A DNA stretch of 64,000 nt from Hordeum vulgare subsp. vulgare (taxonomy: Eukaryota > Streptophyta > Magnoliopsida > Poales > Poaceae), in NCBI RefSeq assembly GCF_904849725.1, contig NC_058519.1:183447703-183511702 (forward strand). The letters run 5' to 3'. The translations under genes and the position numbers were made by a program. Below are positions 36,895 through 49,484 of the stretch, in pieces. The notes under the pieces are model-generated. The model ran no database searches. It saw only the letters and a list, made by a program, of their open reading frames with translations, and was not told the DNA's origin. Each line of letters opens with the position of its first letter. Position 1 is the stretch's first letter.

Positions 36895-37169
36895 CTATTC
36901 CCCCTAACTTAGGTATTAAATGGCCTATAATTAGCTTAGCTAGATCCAAAATGGCTTAATAAGCATAGTTTGCTCCGGAATGACATATTTTACCCAAGTA
37001 GCTCCGAAATGACCTATAGTTAGCTAGGCTTCCACCTAAATGACATAATTAGCTTAGTTAGCTCCAAAATGGTCTATTTAATAAAACATGACCTATACTT
37101 AGCTAATTATCCTCGAAATGACATAATTAGCTCCAAAAAGGCATTCTTAGCTAATTTGGCCCGAAGAAG

Positions 37170-37470
37170 GGGACAAGAGGAGAAGAAAGAGGAAAAATGA
37201 AAAGAAGGAAGAAGAAGAAGAAGAGAAGAAGAAGAAGAGAAGAAGAAGGACAAGAAGAAGGAGAAGAAGGAGGAGAAGAAGGAGAAGAAGGAGGAGAAGA
37301 AGGAGAAGGAGCTCCTCCTTCTCCTTCTTCTTCCTCCTTCTTCCTCCTTCTCCTTCTCCTTATTATTTTCTTCTTCTTCTCCTCTTCCTTCTTCTTCTCC
37401 TCCTCCTCCTCCTTCTTGTTTTACTTCTTCTCTTCTTGCTTCTTCTCTTTCTCTTCTTCTACGTAGCTTA
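37170..37470. repeat. Polypurine-polypyrimidine palindrome, copy 1
   Basis: A run of GAAGAAGAAG and GGAGAAGG phrases to about 37310 is followed, around a GGAGCTCC centre, by its approximate complement (CTCCTTCTTC phrases) to about 37440. Open frames here (Lys/Glu- or Ser/Phe-rich) are artefacts of the repeat. Confidence 0.85.
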
Positions 37471-38164
37471 GATTCATCCAAGAAAGACTAAATTGGCTAA
37501 TTGTCCTACAAAATGACATAATTAGCTTAGTTAGGTGAAAACATCATAAGAACCTTGGTTAGCTCATTAAAATGACCAATTTAGCCAAAAAATGAAATAA
37601 TAAGCTCAAAATGGCATAAGAACCTTGGTAGCTCATGAATATTATATACTTAGCTTGGCTTCCACCTAAATGATATAATTAGCCAATTTAGCTCCAATAT
37701 GGCTTAATAAGCATAGTTAGCTCCAAAATGACATATTTAACCCAAGTGAGCTTCGAAACGACCTATAGTTAGCTAGGCTTCCACCTAAATGACATAATTA
37801 GCTTAGTTAGCTCCAAAATGACCTTTTAATAAAAAATGACCTATAGTTAGCTAAGTTCTCTCCCAAATGACATAATAAGGCTTACGTAGCTGCAAGATGA
37901 CCTATTCCCCCTAACTTAGGTATTAAATTGCCTATAATTAGCTTAGCTAGATCCAAAATGGCTTAATAAGCATAGTTTGCTCAGGAATGACATATTTTAC
38001 CCAAGTAGCTCCGAAATGATCTATAGTTAGCTAGGCTTCCACCTAAATGATATAATTAGCTTAGTTAGCTCCAAAATGGTCTATTTAATAAAACATGACC
38101 TATACTTAGCTAATTATCCTCAAAATGACATAATTAGCTCCAAAAAGGCATTCTTAGCTAATTT

Positions 38165-38430
38165 GGCCCGAAGAAGGGGACAAGAGGAGAAGAAAGAGGA
38201 AAAATTAAAAGAAGGAAGAAGAAGAAGAAGAGAAGAAGAAGGAGAAGGAGGAAGAAGAAAGAGAAGGAGAAGGAGGAGAGAAGCTCCTTCTCCTTCTTCT
38301 CCTTCTTATTGTCCTTCTTCTTTTGTTCTTCTTCTCCTCTTCCTTCTCCTTCTCCTCCTCCTCCTCCTCCTCCTTCTTTTTCTTCTCCTTATTCTTCTCT
38401 TCTTGCTTCTTCTCTTTCTTCTTCTACGTA
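38165..38430. repeat. Polypurine-polypyrimidine palindrome, copy 2
   Basis: This has the same arrangement as copy 1 with a centre near 38280-38290 (GAGAAGCTCCTTC). The arms differ in length from copy 1, as expected of an unstable microsatellite. Confidence 0.85.
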
Positions 38431-39056
38431 GGTTATTTTCCCCAACAAAGACATACTTAGCTAATTATCCTCCAAAATGACATAATTAGCATAGTTAGGT
38501 AAAACATCATAAGAACCTTGGTTAGCTCATTAAAATGACTAATTTAGCTCCAAAATGACATAATAAGGTCAAAATGGATTAATAATCATAGTTGGCTACA
38601 AAATGACATATTTTATCCAAGTTAGCTCTAGAATGACCTATACTTAGCTAAGTTCTCTCCTAAATGATATAATAAGGCTATGTAGCTCCAAGATGACCTA
38701 TTCCACCTAACTTAGCTATTAAATGGACTATACTTAGCTAATTTCTTTCCGAAATAACCTATATACTTCTTCATCTAGTATTATTCTTCTAATTTTCTTA
38801 TTTGTCATTTTGCAGATTACATTCACTTCACGGGAAGCTTGGATTATATTGATGGAATGCTTGAAGATGATTTCTTGTACCATGGCTTCAGAGAAGCTTG
38901 TATTGAAACTATTGTAGTATATGGATATATATGAAACTTTGTATGCATGTGGATGAAACTGGTGTAATATATGGTTTGATACGGATGGAACTTGCATAAT
39001 ATGTATGTACTATGGATGAAAGTTATTTTAATATGGTTATGAGTATGGAAACAAAT

Positions 39057-39079
39057 ATATATATATATATATATATATC
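39057..39079. repeat. AT dinucleotide microsatellite
   Basis: About eleven AT units in the 3' non-coding part of the CACTA element. Confidence 0.9.
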
Positions 39080-39119
39080 CCGATTATTGTGAAAAATGCT
39101 GGATATAATAAGAAATAAA

Positions 39120-39665
39120 ATAAAAAGGGGCTGGTTCCCCCCTTTGCCGTCTGCCCCCAGATGGCAAAGGGGGGATGGCACACGACAAAGAGGGGGAGAG
39201 AGAGGGGCTTGGTTACCCCCTTTGCCGTCTGCCCCCACATCGCAAAGGGGGGATGGCAGGCGACAAAGAGGGGAGAGAGAGGGGCTTGGTTCCCCCCTTT
39301 GCCATCTGCCCCCACATGGCAAAGGGGGGATGGCAGATGACAAAGAGGGGAGGGAGAGGGGCTTAGTTCCCCCCTTTGCCGTCAGCCCCCTCATGGCAAA
39401 AGGAGGAGGGCAGACGACAAAGAGAGGAGGCCTGCCGTTAACACTTAACGGGACCGTTGGTGTATCTGTCGTCCCATTTAATTTTCCGTCTGCCCCCTCA
39501 TGGCAAAGATTCTTTGCCGTCCGCTTTAAAAAAGCAGACGACAAAGAACCTCTTCACTGGATTTTTTTTGCCATCTGCTGACCGACGGCAAAGCCTTTGC
39601 CGTCCGTTGTTCCCCCCCTTTGCCGTCTGCCATGGCAGACGACAAAATTATAAATTCCAGTAGTG
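39120..39665 (+). repeat. CACTA right subterminal and terminal repeats
   Basis: Five or more copies of a unit of about 60-65 bp containing CCCCTTTGCCGTCTGCCCCC and its inverse GGCAAAGGGGGGATGGCA, ending in the terminal inverted repeat. Open frames across this stretch are repeat artefacts. Confidence 0.88.
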
Positions 39666-39668
39666 CCC

Positions 39669-41577
39669 ATTTCTTCCATCTAGTGGCGTTGGAAAGGAAG
39701 AAAGCTAATAACATCAAGCAGTTGATAAGGGAGGATAGTTCAGTGGTGGAGGAGGGAGATTTACCTAACTATGCCTCCTCCTTTTTCAGGAATTATTCAC
39801 CTCTACCGTGGGTGACCGTGTCGCTGAACTGATCAACAAGGTCAACCCACGGGTGACGCCGGCCATGCTAACCACTCTCGATGCAGAGTTCACTAGAGAG
39901 GAGGTGAAAGCAACTCTTGATCATATTGGAGATTTGAAAGCTCCTAGGCCAGATGGCATGCCGTCTATTGTCTTCAAACAACAATGGCACTTCATGGGAG
40001 ACTATGTGGTGGAGGAGGTGCCAAAGGTACTCAATGGAGGGGACATTCTTGAAGGTTGGAACGATACGGTGGTGGTCCTCATCCCCAAGATCAAGAACCT
40101 CAACAGAATTAAAGACCTGCATCCAATTAGTTTGTGTAACATCCTCTATAAGCTCATCTCCAAAGTCCCCACGAATCGACTTAAGATGATACTCCCTTAA
40201 CTGATATCTGAGAATGAGAGTGCATTTGTGCCCGTCCGACTAGTTATTGATAATGTTCTAATTGCCTAATTAAGAGCTCACACACTTCCTCAGAAATAAA
40301 ATAAACGGCGAGGAGGGGTTTGCTACAATCAAAGCTGATATGAGTAAAGCGTATGATAGGGTTGAGTGGCATTTCCTTGAAGCGATGTTGACAAAGTTTG
40401 GGTTCACAAGAAGGTGGATTGATATCATTATGATGTGTGTGATGATAGTAAGGTATCAAATTAAGGTCAATGGGGTTCTTACTCATGAGTTCTAGCCATC
40501 GAGGGGCTTACGACAGGGGGCCCTCTATCCCCTTACCTGTTCGTTATATGTGCTGAAGGTCTGTCTGTGCTATTGCATGAGGCTGAGAACACCCGAAGGA
40601 TCATCGCTGTTCAAATCTGTCACACCGTGCCTAGTGTATCACATCTATTTTTTGCCTATGATTCAGTTATATTACTAAAGGGAAAGCAGGAGGAAGCCAC
40701 AACCCTTCGTGATGTTCTCGACATCTATGAAAACTGCTTTGTACATTGCATAAACCTTGAGAAGTTAGCGACCATGTTCTCCCAAAACACGAGTGTGCAA
40801 GCAAAGGATGAGGTAAAGAATGCTCTTGGGATTCACAACGAGAATTGGAACGACCGTTACGTGGGCTTACCGGTACATGTTGGCAAATCACGACACAAGG
40901 CATTTGCCTATATCAAGAATATCATGTGTGGCAGGGTTCATGGATGGCAAGAGAGGTTGCTGGCTAAGACCAGTAAGGAAACTTTGGTGAAAGCAGTCGC
41001 ACAATCCATACCAACGTTTTCCATGTACTGTTTCCACCTCACAAAGGATTTTTGCCAGGATCTGAATACTCCCATGGGGAAATTTTGGTGGAGCCAACAA
41101 GAGAAGGAGAATACCATGCATTGGATAAGTTGGGACACCTGGACTTTGCTAAAAGCAATGGGTGGGCTTGGTTTTCGGAACATGTACATCTTTAATGCCG
41201 TGATGCTTTCATGAGAGGGCTGGCGCCTAACAGAGAACTCCGATAGCCTCTGTGCTCGAATTCTGAGAGCTCGTTATTTTGCCAATTATCACATTCTAGA
41301 AGTTGAGCAGAAGGAGGGCATATCCTACTCATGGTACAATATCCTTCAAGCACTACAACTAGTGAATATTTGGTCACACCCCTAGATTCCTAGGGCCTTG
41401 TCAAGAGAAATCATTACTCCAAGAGGACAAATTGCTATCATATGTGAGTGAGTTGATTTCCCGATCTCTGGTTCATGGAACGAGCGCCTTGTGAGCGAAA
41501 CTTTTTGGCCAGATGATGCCCAATGCATCTTGCAGATTCGACGCTCAGAGGGAGTAAGTGATTTCATGGCGTGACAT
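39669..41577 (+). pseudogene. LINE ORF2 reverse transcriptase domain
   Basis: The piece begins with the FFHLVALERKKANNI linker region of plant L1 elements. Reverse transcriptase motifs follow: KAPRPDGMPSIVF (family KAPGPDGMP), PISLCNILYKLISK, IKADMSKAYDRVEW near 40345, RGLRQG near 40505, and FAYDSVILL near 40650, where the catalytic FADD has become FAYD. The downstream thumb/connector (LGIHNENWNDRYVGLPVHVGK) is clear. A stop after residue 130 and several frameshifts between 40200 and 40560 disrupt it. It is interrupted at 41577 by a hAT MITE. Confidence 0.88.
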
Positions 41578-42128
41578 TAGGGATGGCACCCACAGGGTAT
41601 GGGTACGGGTGAAGCCTCCCCATACCCTTACCCGTCCCACCTAAGCTTACCCTTCACCCTTACTCATATCCGTCAACGGGTATAATTTTTTCCCATACCC
41701 GTGACCTGACAGGGTAGACGGTACCCATGGGTAAAATTACCCATGTTTGCAAAGTATCAATTTGAAAAACATATAGTCATAAACAACATCATATAATAGA
41801 GTTTACAAAAATAGATTATAACACCAACATATACTTATAAACAATATCATATAGTCATAAACAACAACAAATAAGCATACACTTTTAGTTCACAAATTCT
41901 TGACATAATGTAGATTCTAGAGATAATTTTCAGTCTACATAGCTTTTATATGGGTACATGGGCATGCGGGTATGGGTTATATGATCCCATACCCGTACCT
42001 GCTCTACCCAATGGGTTTCATATTTTCCTATTTATATACACATGGGTAAATTTTAGTCCCATACCCTTACTCTAATAGGGTTTTTACCCGCAGGGTACGT
42101 GGGTAATGGGTACCCATTGCCATCCCTA
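41578..42128. mobile_element. hAT-type MITE, 551 bp
   Basis: The terminal inverted repeat is TAGGGATGGCA and TGCCATCCCTA. The 8-bp target duplication CGTGACAT is perfect (41570-41577 and 42129-42136), as expected of the hAT superfamily. Subterminal GGGTATGGGTA repeats occur in both orientations. It is non-coding and lies in the LINE. Confidence 0.93.
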
Positions 42129-42173
42129 CGTGACATTTTGACAGAAAGGGGAACCATTCTATGAGAAGCGCGT

Positions 42174-43727
42174 TGATACGTCTCCAATGTATCTATAATT
42201 TTTGATTATTCCATGCTATTATATTATTTGTTTTGGATGTTTTGTATGTTGTTTTATATTATTTTTGGGACTAACCTATTAATCTAGAGCCTAGTGCCAG
42301 TTTCTGTTTTTCCATGTTTTTGAGTATTGCAGATAAGGAATATTAAATGGAGTCCAAACAGAATAAAATCTCTGGAATGATTTTTCTTGGATGAGAAGAA
42401 ACACACAAGACTTGGAGTAGGGGCAGGGCACTTGCCGGGAGGCCACAAGCTTGCAGGGCGCGCCCTAGGGGGGCCCTGGCTTGTGGGTCCCCTGCAGGTT
42501 TAACCCTATTATTTGGCCAATAAATTCCCAAATATTCCCCTATCGCTAAAAAGAGCCACCAAAATACTTTTCCGTCGCCGGGAGCCTTTGTTCGTGTGAG
42601 ATCCAATCTGGGAGCCTTTTCCTGTAATCTTCCGGAGAGGCAATTGATCACGGACGGCATCTACATAAACTCCATTGCCCCTCCGATGATGCGTGAGTAG
42701 TTCACCACAGACCTACAGGTCCATGGCTAGTAGCTAGATGGGTTCTTCTCTCTCACTTTGATCTTCAATACCATGTTCTTCATGATCGTCATGGAGATCT
42801 ATTCGATGGAATACTCTTTTGCGGTGTATTTGTCGAGATCCGATGAATTGTGAGTTTATGTTCAGATTATCTATGAATATTATTTTAATCTCTTATGTAT
42901 TCTTATATGCATGATTTCATATATTAGCAAGTCTCTCAGAGTTATTGGTTTTGTTTGGCCAACTAGTTTGGTAATTCTTGCAATGGGAGAAGTGCTTAGT
43001 TTTGGGTTCAATCTTGCGGTGTCCTCACCCAGTGACATAGTAGGGGTAGCGAGGCACGTACTGTATTGTTGCCATCGAGGATAAAAAGATGGGGTTTTCA
43101 TCATATTGCTTGACTTTATCCCTCTACATCATGTCATCTTACTTATTGCGTTACTCTATTCTTCATGAACTTAATACTCTAGATGCACACATGAGTCAGT
43201 CGATGTGTGGAGTAATAGTAGTAGAGGCAGAATCGTTTTGGTCTACTTGGCACAAACGTGATGCCTATATGCATAATAATTACCTTGGATATCTTCATAA
43301 TTATTTTCTTTTCTATCAATTGCTCGACAATATTTGTTCACACACCGTATTATTTTCGTTTATGACAGAAGCCTCTTGTGAAACCTATGGCCCCCGGGTC
43401 TATTTTCCATATTATACTTTCAGATCTATAAACCAAAAATACCAAAAATATCTTTCTGCAATTTATTTACTTTTGTTTCCGCAATATTTTATATCTATCT
43501 CTATCAGATATCATCCTTGCAAACAATTCTAAAGGGATTGACAACCCCTTTTTAGCGCTGGGTGCAAGAGTTTGATTATTTGAGTAGGTACTATGATTGG
43601 GGCCTTGCTTGTTCCTCCTAATGGATTGATACCTTGGTTTTCAACAAACTCAGGGAAATACTTATCTACTTCGCTGCATCACCCTTTCCTCTTCAAGGGA
43701 AAACCAACGCAAGCTCAAGAGGTAGCA
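42174..43727 (+). repeat. Solo Gypsy LTR (Sabrina-like)
   Basis: It runs TGATACGTCTCC... to ...CAAGAGGTAGCA with no internal domain or partner LTR; the LINE continues on both sides. The 5-bp flanks CGCGT (42169-42173) and TGCAT (43728-43732) differ by two changes, both explicable as methyl-CpG decay, so they probably represent the original target duplication. Unequal recombination between two LTRs is the usual origin. Confidence 0.82.
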
Positions 43728-43732
43728 TGCAT

Positions 43733-44032
43733 ACAAGCTGCATGTTCATCTCGAGAAACAACTGAACAACATAGATGTTGGGAGCAGTATGATGGCAGTG
43801 GGCAATCTAGAAGGAGGAGGTGAGAAATTGTGGAAAATAATTTGGAAGTTGCCATGTCCATGCAAGATTTAGATGTTTACATGCAGAATAAAGCATGAAT
43901 CGCTAGCTTTTCGGACCAAATGTGGTAAGAGAGGTATAAAACTGGACAACACCAAGTTCTTCTTTTGTGGCTGTGTGGATGAGGATGTAACACATTTGTT
44001 CATCAAGTGCAAAGAAGTCAAGGAGGTGTGGC
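43733..44032 (+). pseudogene. LINE ORF2 zf-RVT domain
   Basis: GEKLWKIIWKLPCPCKI and then IKHESLAFRTKCGKRGI...FFFCGCVDEDVTHLFIKCKEVKEVW match the zf-RVT (Cys/His-rich) domain that follows the reverse transcriptase in plant LINEs. The segment lies between the solo LTR (ending 43727) and the Gypsy element starting at 44033. Joining across the Gypsy element restores a frame (KEVW, then ALSLEKERAELE after 52363). Confidence 0.82.
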
Positions 44033-45599
44033 CGATACATCTCCAACGTATCAATAACTTTTGATTATTCCATGCTATTATATTATCTTTCTAGGATGAC
44101 ATTTAGGCATTTACTTGCCGTTTTGTATTATTTGTGAGCACTAACCTATTAACCCAGTGCCAAGTGTCATTTGCTATTTTCTTCATGTTTTTGGCTTTTC
44201 AGGAATACTGTACCAAACGAAATTCAAATACCCAGAAACTTTCTGACGATTTTTCTGGACAAAATAAGAACATGCAAGCTTCAGAAAGAGACCAGGGCCC
44301 CACGGGGTAGCGCCAAGCCAACAGTGCGTGCTGAGGAGGTGGTCGCGTCCTGATGGCTTGAGGCCACCTCCCTTGGCTTATGGTGCCCCTCTATGTCCTA
44401 TAAATTCTCGAATTTTCCCCAAAACCCTAGAGGTCCTCCTGAAACACTTTTTACGCCATCGTAAGTCTGTGTTCCACTGTGTGCCCATATGGAGACCTGT
44501 TCTGGTGCCTTGCCATATGGGGGATCGATCATGAAGGGCGTCTACATCAACCTTGCTCCTTCCATGGTGATGTATGAGTAGTTGACCACATACCTAAGTG
44601 TCCGTAGTTAGTACCTAGATGACTACCTCTCTCTATATGTTCTTCATTGCCATGATCACCACGATTCTTGCGGTGATCTATCTTATGTAATCACTTTGTG
44701 CGGTGCGTTTGTTGGGATCCGATGAATTGTGGGTTTATGTTCAGATTATTCATGAAATATATTTTAGTATTCTCTAAATTCTTATATGCATGATTATGAT
44801 AGCTTTGTAATCATAGTCGATCTATTGATTTGGTTTGCCCAACTAGATTGATCTATCTTAAGTGAGAGAGGTGCATTGTAGTGGGTTCAATCTTGCGGTG
44901 CTCTATATCCTAGTAACAAAGTAGGGGACAATACACATATTTGTATTGCTGCCACTAATGGTAAAACGACGGGGTTGGTTCATATTAATTGGATTTTATT
45001 TGTGCACATCGTGTCATTGTTCTCCAAGTATTACTCTGTTTTACTTCATACTATAGATGCATGCTGGATAGCGGTCGATGGGTGGAGTAATAGTAGTAGA
45101 TGCAGGCAGGAGTAGGTCTACTTGTTTATGGATGTGATGCCTATATATATTGATCATTACCGTGCATAAATATTGCATAACCATGCATCGTTCTATCAAT
45201 TGCCCAACAATAATTTGTTTACCCACCGTATGCTTTCTACAAGAGAGAAGCCTCTAGCAAAAACTATGTCCTCGGGTGTATTCACAAATATATTTACAAA
45301 CGCTCTTAATACCTTGCTTCCATTTATTTGTTTTCAATTTATCGTACAATTCAAAATTATCAACTATCATCTACACTACTCATTGCTTGTAAGTATTGAG
45401 TTCAAGGGGATTGATAACCCTCTTGCCCACGTTGGGTACAAGTGTGTGCTCTTTTGTGTGTAGGCCCTGAAAACGGGAATTGCGTGGTTCTATTATTGGT
45501 TCGATAACCCCGGTTCTCACTGAGGGAAATACTTATCTATACTGTATTGCATCATCGCCTCCTCTTCGGGGAAAACCCCAACACAAATCATGAGTGCGA
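44033..45599 (+). repeat. 5' LTR of the old Gypsy element
   Basis: About 1.57 kb, ending near ATCATGAGTGCGA. It is followed at 45611-45628 by a degenerate primer site TGGTGCTAGTGCCGAGAA, recognisable as a mutated tRNA-Asp type. Confidence 0.75.
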
Positions 45600-45779
45600 G
45601 GAAGGATTTCTGGTGCTAGTGCCGAGAAGTATCACCAATTTCCTACCAAGTACCTTCTAACAAGTTATCATTCACTTGTTTTACTTTTTATTTGCTGTTA
45701 TATTTTTCTTTCTATAAAAATTAAGAATTCAAAAATATTTATCTTTTCTTGTATGCTCACTTGAAGTTGCTATCATGTC

Positions 45780-46640
45780 TCATATGAGAAAGTCATTGTT
45801 GAAAGTGCTAGTGACTCAGATGAGGAAAGACCAAAATTTATTGATTCCACTCATGATCCTAATAAAAGTAAATTTCCTCATAATAATACTCACACAGTTA
45901 TGAAATCCAAAATCTATCATGTGGGTAGCGAGAATATCATTGGAAAGCATGTTATTCAAGATTTTTTTGAGAACTCAGTAGAATTTCCGCATATTAAAGG
46001 ATCCATACTTGATGAAACAAATTGTACGTGGATGCTATTTCCATGCTTATATTAGAGTTAGAAATTAAGTTTGTGCATCTTCATCCTATGCTTCAAAAGA
46101 TATTTTTGGGACTCTCTAGCATACACAATCCCGAGATTAAGAAAATTGCTATTAATATCCTTATGCACGAATTTGATTATATAGTGCGGGAAGCAAGATA
46201 TATTTTTTCCTTCTATGTAATAATATCTGAACATCCTCCCATAGAAGTGATCCTTCATAATAGAGATGCCATGTGTAGTTTGGAATGTAATGACTATCAA
46301 GGTTTTAGTGATAATATGAGGAGGAAGCCCCCCCCCCCCCCCCCCCGAAGAATTAATGCAAGAATTTCCTTAAGACTTGTGAAAAATTTGAATGGATTGC
46401 TAAAGTAATTAATGAATGTTTTAGTAAGGAATGGCATTAAGATGCTATTTGGGAACCTATTAGTGATGAAATTCATGTCTTATATGATGACCCCTATGAT
46501 GATGATGAAGTAACAATATCACGAATATTAAGAACCTCTTTGAACCTTTGGGATCACCAACTATATTTGAAAAAGGTGACTTATTAAGTGCTATTTTGGA
46601 AGAGTTAGTCGAAAAGGCATGAAAGGGTCCAACACTTGAA
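45780..46640 (+). pseudogene. Decayed Gag-like ORF of the old Gypsy element
   Basis: Fragments such as EKVIVESASDSDEERPKF and HPMLQKIFLGL are visible, interrupted by stops and frameshifts. A run of 19 C at 46328-46346 lies within it. It is followed by the conserved TTGTTAGGAGGCAACCCAA stretch at about 46683, also present in the Sabrina element (minus strand, near 61230). The assignment as Gag-like rests on position and family, not on a clear motif. Confidence 0.5.
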
Positions 46641-48595
46641 ATTATGTATTATGCCTAGCTAGGGGCGTAAAACAATAATGCTTGTTAGGAGGCAACCCAA
46701 TAGTTATGTTATTTTTATTATACTACTTTCTGTTTGTGTGAGATTACATGATTATTGCTGCTGCAGTGATTGTGTTTTTATGTTTAAATCAGTGTTTGTG
46801 CCAAGTACATCACTCGAATGAATTGCATGATGACTAGAATTATACGACGCAAAAACATAAACTTTTGCATCCAGTGCAGAATTTCTCTGATTTTACTCGA
46901 ACATATTTTCGATATGAATTTTTACACAATATTTCTATACAAATTCCTCAAGCTATACTAATTTTTCAAAAGTTTCAGTGTTCCATAAGTAGGGTGTCTT
47001 TGTTGATCACTACAGACTATTCTATTTTAGACAGATTCTATTTTTGCTTGCATAGTTTGCTTGTTTTGATGATGCTATGGACTATATCGGGGGTATAATC
47101 CAGGGAGAAGTTAGAATACAATACCTTATGCATTAATAAAATATGCATCAATTTATAAAAGCACCTAATGTTTATGGTTTGCCTATCCTACTAACAGGTC
47201 TCACTAGTTTTCTGTTGAGTTTTGTATGCTGAAGTTTTCAAGTTTTGGGTGTTATCACGATGGATGAAGGAATAAGGAGCAGCAAAGAGCCTAAGCTTGG
47301 GTATGTCCAAGGCACCCTAAGTCAAACTCTAGGAAGACTCTAGCGTATAAGCTTGGAGATGCCCTAGAAGGCATCCCCTCTTTCGTCGCAATCCATTGGC
47401 ATGTCACTTGCGTCTATATTTTTACTCATCACATGATATGAGTTTTTCTTGGCGTGCGTGTATTATAGTTTGTTTTTGTTTTATTTTTCCACAACCATTG
47501 TTTGCTCGACACACCCACTTGAGATGGACACATGTTCATGATGATTTGTTAGAATACTCTTTGTGCTTCACTTATATCTTTGGAGCTAAGCAATTGCTCT
47601 AGTGCTTCACTTATATCTTTTAGAGCAGGGTGGCATATATATTTTATATAAATAATTGCACTCTCATACTTCACTTAAATTTGTTTGGGAGTTAATAAAT
47701 AGTGATAGTAATTTGCATGAGTTATAATACTATTCCAAATATAATAGGTATTCAAGGAGTGCATAATCAAAACCACATGTAGCACACAAAAGAGAATTTG
47801 TGGGTTAATGATATTGATGTGGTATATGAAAGGGTGTGAGTTCATGGTTGTTGGTTACTAAAAATATCGATAATTAAATTACGTTAGTTTTTTGTTCATC
47901 TAAATATTGGTTATGTCATGGTGATGATGTGTGAGTATTCTTATTCCTCGTTGAAATTCTAGTGTTGTTTAGGTAGGAGGCGCGCGATGGTTAATTTCTA
48001 CCAACCTCTTCCCTAGGCGCATGCGAGTAGTACTTTGCTTTGAGAGAGATAATAAAACCTTGCGATAAGTATGTGAGTTCTTTATGAGTAATGTGAATCC
48101 ATGGATGTATGCACTCTCACCACCTCATATTTGCTAGCCTATTCGGTACTATGCATTGCCCATTCTCACCTCAAGAATCGGTGCAAACTTCCCTGGTGCA
48201 TCCAAAACCCGCGACATGATACACTCTGTTGCGCATAAGCCACCTTATATCTTCCTCAAATAAGCCACCATACCTACCTATCATGGAATTTCCATAGCGA
48301 TTCTAAGATATATTGCCATGCAACTTCCATAGTTACATCATATGACTAGTACGCTTATTGTCATATTGCTTTGCATGATCACGTAGCTGACATAATATTA
48401 GTGTCAAAGCCATCGTTCATCATTATTATAAATGTTACGCTAGATCATTACACATCCTGGTACACTGCCACATGCATTCACATAGAGTCATCTTGTTTAG
48501 TATTTTTCCATATCGAGTTGCAAGTAAATAGAAGTGTGATGCTATTCGTTATTAGGGCACTGTCTCAGTAAGGAAAGGATGATGGAGACAACGAT

Positions 48596-48730
48596 TTCGC
48601 CACAAGTTGGGATGATACTCTAGACAAAAAATAAGAGGAAACAATAAAAAAGAAAAAAGAAATAAAAAAGAAGAAGAAAATAAAAAGAAAAAGGAAAAAA
48701 ACAAAACGAGAGAAAAGAGAGAAGGGATAG
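48596..48730 (+). repeat. A-rich low-complexity tract
   Basis: AAGAAAAAAG-type purine sequence in the internal domain of the old Gypsy element. It is the counterpart of a T-rich stretch at about 59390-59480 in the Sabrina element. Confidence 0.7.
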
Positions 48731-49484
48731 TGCTACTACCTCTTTTTCTACACTTGTGCTTCAAAGTAGCACCATGTTTTTTATATAGAGAGTCTCATGT
48801 CTTGTCACATTCATATGGTAGTGGGAATTTTTCATTATAGAACTTCGCTTCTATATTCCAATGATGGGCTTCCTCAAATACCCGAGGTCTTCATGAACAA
48901 GCAAGTTGGATGCATAGCCACTTAGCTTCAGTCGAGCTTCCATACACTTATAGCTCTAGTGCATCCATTGCATGTCAATCACCATTCCTCGCATTGATAT
49001 CGATTGATGGGCATCTTTGTAGCCCATTGATCTGCCTAGTTGATGCGAGACTTGCTTCTTCTGCACTTTTACCCCTTTGAAACATACCACCATATTCTAT
49101 TCCACAAATATGCTATGTTCATGCATGGTTCAAGCTCATGTATTGAGTGAGTAATAAAAAGCTGAAGCACATTAAAAAGTATGATTCAATTGCGTGGCTT
49201 AACACCATGGTGCTTGACATTTGTATTTATGTGGTGAAGATGGAGCCATGCTGTGCTAATATTATAAAATGACTGGGGGTAAACATTCTTTAAGGATCGT
49301 ATATTTTTATCTTTGATGAATATGTTACTTTTGTCCAGGATACTACTATGTTGATGTTTGTTAATTCATCATTTCTTAGTGATCATGCCTGCAAGAGATT
49401 ACGTGTTGGGTAGCATGTCACATAGAAAACTGTATTTTTATCGTTTACCTACTCGAGGATGACCAGGAATTAAGCTTGGGATGC

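Larger units (their letters stand above)
36895..38760 (+). repeat. Tandem array inside the CACTA element
   Basis: Short units of the type AGCTCCGAAATGACCTATAGTT are repeated imperfectly. On top of this, a larger unit starting CTATTCCCCCTAACTTAGG occurs at 36895 and 37912 (period 1,017 bp), with a third, partial start at 38698. Each large unit contains a purine/pyrimidine hairpin. Such arrays are typical internal repeats of Triticeae CACTA elements. Confidence 0.8.
18830..39665 (+). mobile_element. CACTA (En/Spm) transposon carrying nested Sukkula-type elements
   Basis: The ends are CACTACTGGAATT at 18830 and its inverse AATTCCAGTAGTG ending at 39665. The target duplication is CCC (18827-18829 and 39666-39668), and removing the element rejoins the LINE open frame. 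Subterminal arrays of TTTGCCGTC/GACGGCAAA occupy both ends. CACTA DNA remains at 18830-20312 and 36895-39665 (about 4.25 kb); the catalytic part of the TNP2-type transposase is absent, so it is non-autonomous. The middle is occupied by LARD elements (20313-36894). Confidence 0.93.

Noticed and set aside
20308..36899. A shared target duplication around the whole Sukkula-type block
   Set aside because: The five bases before 20313 (CCCGG) and after 36894 (CTATT) do not match, so the block is not a single insertion.
37107..37481. Lys/Glu- and Ser/Phe-rich frames over the GA/CT tracts
   Set aside because: They are translations of a microsatellite palindrome.
39023..39581. Gly/Lys/Arg-rich frames across the CACTA right end
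   Set aside because: They run through subterminal repeats (TTTGCCGTC arrays) and end at the transposon terminus.
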